Source: Chalciporus piperatus
Lineage: Eukaryota > Basidiomycota > Agaricomycetes > Boletales > Boletaceae
Direction: 5' to 3'
NCBI GenBank assembly: GCA_038093975.1
Contig: JBBPTG010000055.1
Location: forward strand, 91,889-155,888
Length of the DNA: 64,000 bases
Shown: piece after piece, positions 44,874 through 53,145 of the stretch
How the letters are laid out: each line of letters begins with the position of its first letter
How positions within the stretch are numbered: position 1 is the first letter of the stretch
The notes under the pieces: model-generated
Told to the model about the DNA's origin: nothing
Seen by the model: the letters and a program-made list of their open reading frames with translations, nothing else
Database searches by the model: none
Position numbers and translations under genes: made by a program

Positions 44874-45428
44874 ATGCTGAAAGGGTTCTCGGCCCTAGAG
44901 CCAGAGCAACTCTACTTTGGGAAAAATTCAGACGGAACTTACGCAACCTATCACGACGCAGCAACAGTCTACGCCCAGGGGCTACTGTTCAACGGGATAC
45001 TAGGAGACTTCCACAGACCAGCGTCGGTCAGCCAGGAATCACTCATCAGCGAAGAGTTCGACCCCAATGACCAAACGCCTATCGCCCCCTCGCTCCCACT
45101 CCCCGCTCTATCCCCGTTAGTCGTACCATGTGGGTTGTCAGAGAAGGCACCCTCGTTGCAGAAAACCGCATCCGCTACCTCTAGCGTCAAAAGAAGACTC
45201 GAAGAGTTTGACGAAGAGGTTAGAACCCCAAAGAGACAGCTAGACCCTATCACAGGACCAGAGAGGATAGTCCCGGCTAGGCCGATCAAAAAGATAAAGA
45301 TCCCCGCCGCCTTCCGGAGAAAAGTAATACGCACTTGGGTAGGAGACATAAACGATCCCGAAAAGATCTCTAGGATAGTCCTACGTGCCAAGCACCCCAA
45401 GCTTCCCCAACCTCGCTACAAGTACTAG
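44874..45428 (+). CDS. Element A ORF1: extra protein encoded upstream of gag
   Basis: Open frame from 44640 to 45428. The first ATG is at 44874 (MLKGFSALEPEQLYFGKNSD), giving about 184 residues, so either translation starts there or an upstream exon is used. The C-terminal half is rich in Lys/Arg: VKRRLEEFDEEVRTPKRQ resembles a bipartite nuclear signal and RPIKKIKIPAAFRRKVIRTW a second basic patch. I recognise no retroviral or host family. It ends 9 bp before the gag ATG. A role in nuclear entry or RNA binding is a guess from composition. Confidence 0.65.
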   Translation: MLKGFSALEPEQLYFGKNSDGTYATYHDAATVYAQGLLFNGILGDFHRPASVSQESLISEEFDPNDQTPIAPSLPLPALSPLVVPCGLSEKAPSLQKTASATSSVKRRLEEFDEEVRTPKRQLDPITGPERIVPARPIKKIKIPAAFRRKVIRTWVGDINDPEKISRIVLRAKHPKLPQPRYKY

Positions 45429-45437
45429 TAGTAAACA

Positions 45438-46634
45438 ATGTCACAGACTGCACTCCCAGCAGAACTCGCAGCAAGCCTTTCCGCTCTCGCTCAGAGTCAC
45501 AACCAGGACTTAGCCTCTCTAGGCGCACATCTCAGACTTTTCTTAGAAGTCCAAACAGACGCATTACGAGACGAAAGACTTAGAAATCAACAACTACGTG
45601 ATGATCTCGATCAAGCGACAGCCCAGATCACGGCAATTATTAATACGCCCGCACCCCCAGCTCCAGGAAGAGCAGTACCACCACCCCCAACTGAGCCAAA
45701 GCTATCGAAAATCGTAGCTGACCCAGGAGACTATGATGGGTCTAAAGGCAAGAAGTTTGAAGAATGGTGGATGAGAGTACGCTCCTGGCGAGCAGAAAAC
45801 ATCAGAGTACTTGCCGGGATGGCCGGAATAAAGGCAACCCTTAGCCGAATGAAAGGCGGGGACACCGGAGACTTTGCACGCGCCACTATGGCACAGATCC
45901 TGGATGGGACAGCCTATACTTGGAATGACTTCGAGAAAATGATGACGGATCGGTTCCGTTCATCAAACGAACAGGAATATCATCGCAAGATGATCATGGG
46001 TCTGAAACAGCACGATATGAAATTCGCTAGTTTCATAACCAAATTCGAGATCCACAAAGCGATGGATGGATGGGATAATGAAAGTCACATCGAAATTCTA
46101 GAAAAGAATGCCGATCCAGAATCAGTCAAATTCCTACTTGAGAACGTGGGAAGATTTGACGATTACGACGCATTCGTCGAAGCAATCCGCGCCCGCTGTA
46201 ACAGGAAAGAGTTATTCTCATATATCAAGGCAGGCACGGCAGACAGAATCACACGCCGTGATCCTAACGCAATGGACGTTGACGCCGTCCAAACTAAGAA
46301 ACCAAATGGAGAAAGGAGGCCCAAGTGCTTCAACTGTGGCAAGGATCACTTCGTCAAAGATTGCAAGGAACCGAAGACCAGATGCTCAGAGTGTGGCTGG
46401 TCTAGAGGAGAGCACAAACGCATGTGCAAAAAGTACAAAGCACCAAGGAATGTTCGCTTCACGGAAGAAGAACATACCTCCTGGGATGAGGATAAAAGCA
46501 CCGAAACTCCTAAGCCAAACAAGGGCAAAGGAAAAGAAATGGATTGGGTACGCGCTACCCGAGGCATGGGTCTGGAAGAAGCAAAGGCTTGGTTCCAGGA
46601 CTACATCACGCTTACCGACAAGTCGGAAAACTGA
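45438..46634 (+). CDS. gag: Element A Gag
   Basis: 398 residues. The N-terminal coiled coil is followed by a Ty3-type capsid: VADPGDYDGSKGKKFEEWWM, YTWNDFEKMMTDRFRSSNEQ. The nucleocapsid end has a Cys-His knuckle CFNCGKDHFVKDC (C-x2-C-x3-H-x4-C, one residue shorter than the usual spacing) and a second Cys/His cluster CSECGWSRGEHKRMC. The last 90 bp overlap the pol frame, which lies in the -1 frame relative to gag. Confidence 0.9.
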   Translation: MSQTALPAELAASLSALAQSHNQDLASLGAHLRLFLEVQTDALRDERLRNQQLRDDLDQATAQITAIINTPAPPAPGRAVPPPPTEPKLSKIVADPGDYDGSKGKKFEEWWMRVRSWRAENIRVLAGMAGIKATLSRMKGGDTGDFARATMAQILDGTAYTWNDFEKMMTDRFRSSNEQEYHRKMIMGLKQHDMKFASFITKFEIHKAMDGWDNESHIEILEKNADPESVKFLLENVGRFDDYDAFVEAIRARCNRKELFSYIKAGTADRITRRDPNAMDVDAVQTKKPNGERRPKCFNCGKDHFVKDCKEPKTRCSECGWSRGEHKRMCKKYKAPRNVRFTEEEHTSWDEDKSTETPKPNKGKGKEMDWVRATRGMGLEEAKAWFQDYITLTDKSEN

Positions 46635-49600
46635 AACCCCTTTCACACGCATCTGGGTGTGTGAGAGGATCTCGCTACGGACCGCTAGAAATAGAAAACT
46701 CCGCCGACGATGTTGCGGATGACACATTAGTTTCAAATATTACTTTACCGACAGAGGAGTCCCTTGATGGGCTCGGCCCGGGCGTTACACGGGTGCTTAA
46801 TTCCTCTATTTCCCCCTCTCCCACACAAATCCCAGACAATGCTTTCGTGCGCTCGTTCGCGCCGGAACGCGAAATACTTCTCGCAATCAAGATTCGTCCT
46901 GAAACAAGTCGGACATTCATTCCACTTACGGCACTCCTTGACTCAGGAGCAAATGCCATATTCATAGACCGCCAATGGGCAAAATCATATCACATTCCCT
47001 TGACAAAGTTACGTCATGCGATTCCCGTTTACAACGTGGACGGAACAAGGAATTCCGCTGGCTCCATCACGCACTCAGCCGAGCTAGTGCTAGATTACGA
47101 AGGACACCGCGAAGAAGTCACTGCGGAGGTCACAGATCTTGGCAAGAATGCCTTCATACTCGGATTCTTATGGCTGAAACGTCATAATCCGGACATTAAC
47201 TGGAGTAAGGGAACGGTCAAGATGACTCGTTGCCCACACACGTGTGCCCTACTCCAAGAAAGGCCAAACTTAGATATCCAAGATCCAGATCACCAGGAAC
47301 GAGATTCCCAGTATTCTGCATACTCCGCTATCCATGCACTTGACGTGCAGGCTCCCAAAGAAAAAGAAAAGACCGTGGAGGAAATGGTCCCAAAGGAGTA
47401 CCACAAATTCCTCAAAGTGTTCTCTAAAGGAGAATCAGAGCGCATGCCCCTATGCAAACCGTGGGATCACGCTATTGATTTGAAAGAGACGTTCAAACCT
47501 AAGAAGGGTAGACTGATACCACTTTCGGAAACGGAACAGAAGGAAGTCAGCGACTTCATCGATGATCAGCTCAAGAAGGGCTACATCGCGCCTTCTAAAT
47601 CCCCCCAAACGTCACCAGTCTTCTTTGTCCCTAAAAAGGATGGACGCAAACGCATGGTACAGGATTACCGTTACCTAAACGAACACACGGTCAAAAATAA
47701 CTATCCACTGCCGTTGATCGGTCAACTCGTTGACAAGCTCAAAAGAGCTAAATTATTCACAAAGATGGATCTCAGATGGGGATACAACAATGTTCGCATC
47801 AAGGCCGGCGATGAATGGAAAGCCGCCTTCGTTTGCTTCCGTGGTTCTTTCGAACCCCGAGTCATGTACTTCGGTCTCTGTAACTCCCCCGGCACATTCC
47901 AAGCGATGATGAACGAGATCTTCGCAGACATGGAAGACGTGCTCGTCGTCTACATAGACGATTTGATGATCTTCACAAAAACAGAAAATCAAGCAGAACA
48001 TGACAAAATCGTGCTTGAAGTTCTTCGCAGACTAGAAGAAAACGATCTATTCGTAAAACCCGAAAAATGCAATTTCCGCGTATCTGAGGTTGAATTCCTC
48101 GGAATGATCGTAGGGAAAGATGGGATAAAAATGGATCAATCTAAAGTCACAGCCATACTAGAATGGCCAGAGCCGAAGAACGTCAAAGGCGTAAGAAGCT
48201 TCCTAGGTTTAGCAAACTTCTATCGAAGGTTCATTCAAGACTATGCGCAAGTCGCATGTCCTCTCAATGACCTAACCAAAAAGGAACAAGCCTTCATATG
48301 GGATGACAAATGTCAAATAGCGTTTGACACGCTGAAAAAGAGTTTCACCTCAGCTCCCATACTCGCCTTCCCTGACGGCAATTGTCAATTCCGCTTAGAA
48401 TGCGACGCATCCAATTACGCAACAGGCGCAGTTCTATCTATTCTCAAAGAAGACAAATGGCACCCAGTTGCCTATTCATCTCATTCTATGACCCCGCAAG
48501 AACGGAATTATCCTATCGCCGATAAAGAAATGCTCTCGGTCATTCAGGCACTAGAGCAATGGCGACATTACCTAGAAGGTGCTAAAAACCAGTTTGAGAT
48601 CTGGAACGATCACGCAAATCTGCAGTGGTTCATGACGAGACAGGATCTCAACCGCCGACAAGCGCGCTGGGCGCAATATCTATCTAGATTCAATATGCTC
48701 TGGGTTTACAAACCTGGACCTTCTATGGCAAAAGCTGACGCTCTCTCACGACGAGAAGACCACGCCGTCGGAGTTGAAAATGACAATAAAGGAATATTGG
48801 TCATTGCTCCCGAAAATATCCGCACGGTCGCCCTGACAGATGAAGGGGCACGGATCAAGCAGAGAGTCTTCCTTGCAACGTGCAAGCTATCTGAGACAGA
48901 AATTCAGAAATTCCAGAAAAAGGGCATTCATGAGAAGCTTGATGGCTTACTCTACGACGAAGAAGACCAGTTGTACATTCCGGAAGATAACGTACTCCGA
49001 ATGGACATCATCCGTCTACACCACGACACACCGGTTGCAGGACATCCCGGTTATGAGAAGACGTTAGAACTCATTCAACGATCCTACATGTGGCCTGGAC
49101 TCGCCACTCTCGTAAAAGATTATGTATCTCATTGTCAGACCTGCCAGAGATTCAAAGGAACGAATCAGGCACCTGCAGGTCTTCTCCAACCCTTACCGGT
49201 TCCTGGCGGACCCTGGCAACACATCACTGCGGATTTCATTACGGGTTTACCCGAATCACGTGGTTTTGATGCAATCTTGACGGTAGTAGATCGCTTCTCC
49301 AAAGAAGTCGAACTCATACCATGCACAAAAACGTGTTCCGCGCTTGAAACCGCTCGCCTATTCCTTTCCCACGTATGGAAGCATCATGGACTTCCTCTAT
49401 CAATCACATCAGATCGAGGCCCGCAGTTCGCAGCACAAGTCGCTAAAGAAATCAATGATGCCCTTGGTATTGATACCAAGCTCAGCACGGCATTCCATCC
49501 GCAGACAGATGGACAGTCAGAAATCGTAAACAAAGAAGTTGGGAAATTCCTACGAATCTACTGCTTCGATAAACAAAATCAATGGGCAGACTGGCTAGCC

Positions 49601-49792
49601 ATCGCCCAGTTCTCTATCAATAACAAGTATCATACTTCGACAAAGAAGTCGCCGTTCGAAGTCACACGCTCATATGAACCACGCATGGGCACAGAACCAC
49701 ATGCTTCTCAGCTGCCAAATCATTTACAGATGCAATGCGGAAAACGCTTGCTGATGTGGAAAAGAACCTGGCCAAGACCCAGGAACGAATGA
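46544..49792 (+). CDS. pol: Element A Pol: protease, reverse transcriptase, RNase H, integrase (frameshifted near the end)
   Basis: Approximate residue positions: aspartic protease ALLDSGANAIFID (130); RT with FTKMDLRWGYNN (about 405) and catalytic VVYIDDLMIF (about 468, YIDD); RNase H FRLECDASNYATGA (about 617) and DKEMLSVIQALEQWRHYLEG; integrase zinc domain with HH near VAGHPGYEKT and CQTC (about 825-867); integrase catalytic core with Asp in ITADFITGLPE (895), Asp in SDRGPQF (955) and Glu in DGQSEIVN (991). All catalytic residues are present. A one-base loss near 49712 shifts the frame and makes the reading end at 49792. The chromodomain part continues in the next frame from 49735. Confidence 0.95.
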   Translation: MGTRYPRHGSGRSKGLVPGLHHAYRQVGKLKPLSHASGCVRGSRYGPLEIENSADDVADDTLVSNITLPTEESLDGLGPGVTRVLNSSISPSPTQIPDNAFVRSFAPEREILLAIKIRPETSRTFIPLTALLDSGANAIFIDRQWAKSYHIPLTKLRHAIPVYNVDGTRNSAGSITHSAELVLDYEGHREEVTAEVTDLGKNAFILGFLWLKRHNPDINWSKGTVKMTRCPHTCALLQERPNLDIQDPDHQERDSQYSAYSAIHALDVQAPKEKEKTVEEMVPKEYHKFLKVFSKGESERMPLCKPWDHAIDLKETFKPKKGRLIPLSETEQKEVSDFIDDQLKKGYIAPSKSPQTSPVFFVPKKDGRKRMVQDYRYLNEHTVKNNYPLPLIGQLVDKLKRAKLFTKMDLRWGYNNVRIKAGDEWKAAFVCFRGSFEPRVMYFGLCNSPGTFQAMMNEIFADMEDVLVVYIDDLMIFTKTENQAEHDKIVLEVLRRLEENDLFVKPEKCNFRVSEVEFLGMIVGKDGIKMDQSKVTAILEWPEPKNVKGVRSFLGLANFYRRFIQDYAQVACPLNDLTKKEQAFIWDDKCQIAFDTLKKSFTSAPILAFPDGNCQFRLECDASNYATGAVLSILKEDKWHPVAYSSHSMTPQERNYPIADKEMLSVIQALEQWRHYLEGAKNQFEIWNDHANLQWFMTRQDLNRRQARWAQYLSRFNMLWVYKPGPSMAKADALSRREDHAVGVENDNKGILVIAPENIRTVALTDEGARIKQRVFLATCKLSETEIQKFQKKGIHEKLDGLLYDEEDQLYIPEDNVLRMDIIRLHHDTPVAGHPGYEKTLELIQRSYMWPGLATLVKDYVSHCQTCQRFKGTNQAPAGLLQPLPVPGGPWQHITADFITGLPESRGFDAILTVVDRFSKEVELIPCTKTCSALETARLFLSHVWKHHGLPLSITSDRGPQFAAQVAKEINDALGIDTKLSTAFHPQTDGQSEIVNKEVGKFLRIYCFDKQNQWADWLAIAQFSINNKYHTSTKKSPFEVTRSYEPRMGTEPHASQLPNHLQMQCGKRLLMWKRTWPRPRNE

Positions 49793-50406
49793 AATCGCTA
49801 GCCGATAAACACCGCTCGGCTGCGCCCGAATATGAAATCGGACAGCAAATCATGCTGTCAACCACAGACTTACGTTTGACACGCGCATCAGACAAATTAT
49901 CTGAAAGATGGCTAGGCCCATTTAAAATTATCGCCTTGGCAGGGCCAAATGCAGTAAAGCTACAGCTTCCACGAGACATTCGAATCCACCCTGTGGTTAA
50001 TGTCCGTCGAATTAAACCTTACAGGGACCGCCTCGACGGCCAGCCTACGGCGCGACCTGGGCCAGTTCTTGTTACGGAAGAACGATACAACGAATGGGAA
50101 GTCGACTACGTCGTTGACACACGGTACAAGGGAAGAAAGTTGGAATACCTCGTGCACTGGAAAGGTTATGATGAAACCGACCGCACTTGGGAACCAAGAG
50201 CTAATTTGGCAAATGCCAAGGGTTGCTTGAAGGACTTCTACGCAAAGAATCCAGCAGCACCTCGTGCTCTATCCATTAAACCCGCGGATTTCCTATTCCT
50301 ATTCCAGAAACGTCCAGAAAATCTCACGGACAACGGTCCAGCCAGAATGGATAGACTCATGGCAAACCTGTCCAGCACACTGAAAACACGGGCTGCGCCC
50401 ACATAA
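49735..50406 (+). CDS. Element A Pol C-terminal part: integrase tail and chromodomain
   Basis: Continuation of pol after the frameshift: KNLAKTQERMKSLADKHRS, then the GPY/F-type module ERWLGPFKIIALAGPNAVKL and HPVVNVRRIKPY. A canonical chromodomain follows (about 50095-50230): EWEVDYVVDTRY, EYLVHWKGYDETDRTWEPRA and LKDFYAKNP. Chromodomains at the integrase C-terminus define chromoviruses and usually steer insertion to marked chromatin. Ends at the TAA near 50404. Confidence 0.93.
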   Translation: MRKTLADVEKNLAKTQERMKSLADKHRSAAPEYEIGQQIMLSTTDLRLTRASDKLSERWLGPFKIIALAGPNAVKLQLPRDIRIHPVVNVRRIKPYRDRLDGQPTARPGPVLVTEERYNEWEVDYVVDTRYKGRKLEYLVHWKGYDETDRTWEPRANLANAKGCLKDFYAKNPAAPRALSIKPADFLFLFQKRPENLTDNGPARMDRLMANLSSTLKTRAAPT

Positions 50407-50431
50407 ACAAAAGACAAACAAAGGGACAACG

Positions 50432-50440
50432 TATATAAAG
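50432..50440 (+). promoter_or_regulatory. Internal TATA box upstream of the membrane-protein ORF
   Basis: TATATAAAG 58-66 bp before the ATG at 50498, just after the pol stop. Spacing suits a separate RNA polymerase II transcript beginning near 50463. Confidence 0.55.
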
Positions 50441-50497
50441 CCTGGATGCCCACCCGCCACCCTCCAACAAACCACTCTCATATACGTATCTTCTACA

Positions 50498-50968
50498 ATG
50501 GACGGTTATCTTAACGGTGTTGCCTATACTCGCCCCCTTGCTCAGACCGACATGTCGGTTAACAAGCTTCACCGCACTGCACTCCTCGCTGTCGTCAGCG
50601 CCTCCCTCTTCCTCTTGATGGCCATGCCAGTCGTCGTATATGTCCTTCTCCTTCTCCTCGTCATCATCACGCTGGTCGTCACCCTCATCGTGCTCTATAC
50701 CTCCCTCCGATTCGTTCACATGCTTGTGACGGATCGTACCACCATCGTAGAGTACCAAATCTCGTGGAACGAGATGTGGATGACTCTCAAAGTTTTGCAC
50801 CCCGACGTCTTGCCTCCTCGTTACGCAGATGACCCTATCCCAGCCCTAGTGGCCTCGCTGCAGCCGTCACGTTCCCCCAGCCTGGTCAATGTTCATCTGA
50901 ACGTCCCTCAGAACGTAAACGCCAACGGTTGGCCTGAGTGGCATGACGCGGAAAACGGTGAAAACTGA
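50498..50968 (+). CDS. Element A 3' ORF: small membrane protein in the env position
   Basis: 156 residues between pol and the 3' LTR. A hydrophilic N-terminus (MDGYLNGVAYTRPLAQTDMS) is followed by a long hydrophobic region of about 40 residues, ALLAVVSASLFLLMAMPVVV then YVLLLLLVIITLVVTLIVLY. It is long enough for a two-helix hairpin. A polar C-terminal domain follows with ISWNEMWMTLKVLHPDVLPP and ends EWHDAENGEN. No N-terminal signal peptide, glycoprotein-like Cys pattern or fusion peptide is seen, so calling it an envelope protein is not justified. It may be a captured host gene. Confidence 0.7.
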   Translation: MDGYLNGVAYTRPLAQTDMSVNKLHRTALLAVVSASLFLLMAMPVVVYVLLLLLVIITLVVTLIVLYTSLRFVHMLVTDRTTIVEYQISWNEMWMTLKVLHPDVLPPRYADDPIPALVASLQPSRSPSLVNVHLNVPQNVNANGWPEWHDAENGEN

Positions 50969-51001
50969 TCGCCTGGAAGTCGATCCATAGGAAGGGGGTA
51001 G

Positions 51002-51520
51002 TGTTACGGTTCATTACGGTCATCTCACCTTCACAGACATTCTTTGGACTTCAACGTTTCATTCCATTCGATCTTATCTAATGTCTCTCATCTTATCTTA
51101 AACAGACACGTGCTCATTCACTTTCACTCTTCGCACGGTCGCCCCTTATGGTTATATTCTTTCTCACGCACTGCCTTACCTTGACAGTTAATCTCCGTGC
51201 TGCGCATGGCTATGCCATAGCCTTTCACCTCATGTACTTCATCTCCGATATCTCGGCTATGTCTCACAGCCTCCCTATCTCGCTTCTATTCTCATGGGTT
51301 CAGGGTTATCCCTTATTTAGTTATAGTACATACAAACATGTACAAACACATAGGATAGTATATAAACCCCAAGGAACTGCTGGTAACCCCAGCTTAGTTC
51401 ACTTGGTCTTTCCCCAAGACTCAACCGTCCTATCTCAGTTGTTCTCCACTCTCTTCTTCTAAACCGCTTCACTTGGCGATAGTGTAGACCTGATCTCAAT
51501 ACAAGTTTTGGGTCGTTTCA
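51002..51520 (+). repeat. 3' LTR of element A
   Basis: 519 bp, matching 44021-44539 apart from two CpG-to-CpA differences (51061, 51503). Preceded by a polypurine tract and followed by the target duplicate GAGGG. Confidence 0.95.
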
Positions 51521-52928
51521 GAGGGAGTTGAAGTCAAGTCGAGGGGGAGAAGACGAGGGGCCAGGCACTGGGGGAGAGATGACGAGCAAGAGAGTGACAG
51601 ATGAAATAGTGTGATGGTGGTGCCGCTCAGCATGACGACAGTGTTCGTGTTCTCGCTTGCGTTCACGAACAAGCGGGGGGAGAAAGACGAGGGCCAGGGA
51701 CTGGAGGAGAGATGACGAGCAAGAGAATGGTGGATGAGATGACGAGCAAGAGAATGGTGGATGAGATAGTGTGATGGTGGTGCCGCTCAGCATGACCACG
51801 GTGTTCGCGTTCGCGAACAAGCGGGGGGGAGAAGACGAGGGCCAGGGACTAGTGGAGAGATGATGAGCAAGAGAATGCAGTGAAGGAGGAGATGCTACCT
51901 TTGTGAGTGCGTCGTCCCATGATCCCATGGCTGCCTTGGCCTTGCTGCGCTTGATGAGCAGATTCACGGGATTCATGAGCTTGTGAGTTGGGGACCTGGA
52001 CAACATCGGTGTCAGTGTTAAGGCTCTTGAGAGGGCGACAGCTTTCTTGGTCTTCTTGTGGGAAGCGGGGACGACAAGGGGTACAGGTTCAAATGTTGTG
52101 GTGTTGTATTCAAGTTGAACGTTAAAGCTTTCTACAATGTCAAGTCGTTGGTGAGCTTACCAAGCAAGAGTTTACATAATATTCCAGCTTTTCACATTCA
52201 AGTCCCAACACCGTTCCTCGCTCAAGTCTGGATCAACAACGTTGAGGCTCGTCGTCAGCCCCAGCATAAAGACATCCCCCCGCCTTGATCTATGACTTAA
52301 ATCGCCATAGACCGAAGGTATCAGTACTCTCCGTTCCCATCTGACTGGGCCTGCATTCGAAGGCAACGGTGAAATCAGCTCAACGCAGAAAAAACAATTC
52401 AGAAGACGATGATGACGATGAGGTGGTAACAATATGACACCAGGTACTGTACGATCATCCCCGATGGAGTTGACACTGACACCCCCGACCTCCAATCTCC
52501 TTTCAAGTCTCCTCCCCCAGTGCACCACCTACGCCCTCCCTACGCCCTTGACACGAACATCAACAACCTGTACCAATCAACGACATTATGCAGCCTCTTC
52601 CCCATATTTCCCCGCCCCGACATCACAGCCGCTCACTTCGTTCCAAGTCTTGTTTCATCCTCAAGTCCAAACTCATCAACTCTCAGCCTGCGAGCACATC
52701 CACCTCATTGGGGGTTCTCAATGCCGCTGTGGCAACCTATCTCAACCCCATTGCTTATCTCCGCTGCCAAGGCTAATCCATCTTCTGGTATCGTGTTCCG
52801 TTGTCTAGCCCCACTTCCTGCTCCCTTCCTCGGGACTCAGACACTGGAATCAAACGCCGAGACGGAGGCCTACCTAAAGCAGCAAGCGGAGATCATGAAA
52901 CGACTACGCATCCGCAATATGGAAGTCA
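51521..52928. other. Unique centre of the foldback-like element
   Basis: About 1.4 kb between element A and the right arm. 51542 to about 51880 holds a tandem repeat (listed separately). 51900-52928 has several open frames (for example 52520-52981, +) without recognisable domains and with no clear splice structure. It may be degraded filler or captured host DNA. Confidence 0.5.
51542..51880. repeat. Tandem repeat of about 132-148 bp, 2.4 copies
   Basis: Units starting GGGGGAGAAGACGAGG at 51542, 51674 and 51822 share GAGAGATGACGAGCAAGAGA and GTGGTGCCGCTCAGCATGAC. The second unit contains an internal duplication (GATGACGAGCAAGAGAATGG twice). A short palindrome near GTTCGCGTTCGCGAAC ends unit 2. 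Confidence 0.85.
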
Positions 52929-53145
52929 CAAAGGGTATGAGTAGGTATCATCATCGAGCTCTTCACGCGCAACAAGACTGACGAGATCAAGAACCAACAG
53001 GAAGCCAATGTCAAGGAGTTGACTACGTGTGGTCTTCGCGTGCCCGCTGTCGCTTATGAGGAGTTGGATGGTGGTGACCCTGAGCTCATTGGTGTACTCG
53101 CCATCTTTGTGAAGTTCGGTGCCTGTCGAGTCCCTCTCACCATGT
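52929..53145 (+). pseudogene. Fragment of plasma-membrane H+-ATPase, right copy
   Basis: Inverted homolog of the left fragment. It reads NKTDEIK, an insertion, then VKELTTCGLRVPAVAYEEL, DGGDPELIGVLAIF and KFGACRVPLTM with stops after it. It lacks the phosphorylation motif seen in the left copy, so the shared arm ends at the ACAAAGGGTATG boundary. Confidence 0.7.

Larger units (their letters stand above)
44021..51520 (+). mobile_element. LTR retrotransposon A, Ty3/gypsy chromovirus, nearly intact
   Basis: A 7.5-kb element with 519-bp LTRs (44021-44539 and 51002-51520). The LTRs begin TG and end CA and are flanked by the 5-bp direct repeat GAGGG (44016-44020 and 51521-51525). I saw only two LTR differences, so insertion is recent. 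Internal order: PBS, extra 5' ORF, gag, pol (PR-RT-RNase H-IN-chromodomain, one frameshift), membrane-protein ORF, polypurine tract (AGGAAGGGGGTAG before 51002). Confidence 0.95.

Noticed and set aside
50498..50968. Calling the element A membrane protein a viral envelope glycoprotein
   Set aside because: It has no signal peptide, no Cys-rich ectodomain and no fusion peptide. Position alone is not enough.
51518..52006. 162-codon minus-strand open frame with His/Ser repeats
   Set aside because: It is a by-product of the 132-148-bp tandem repeat, with no conserved domain.
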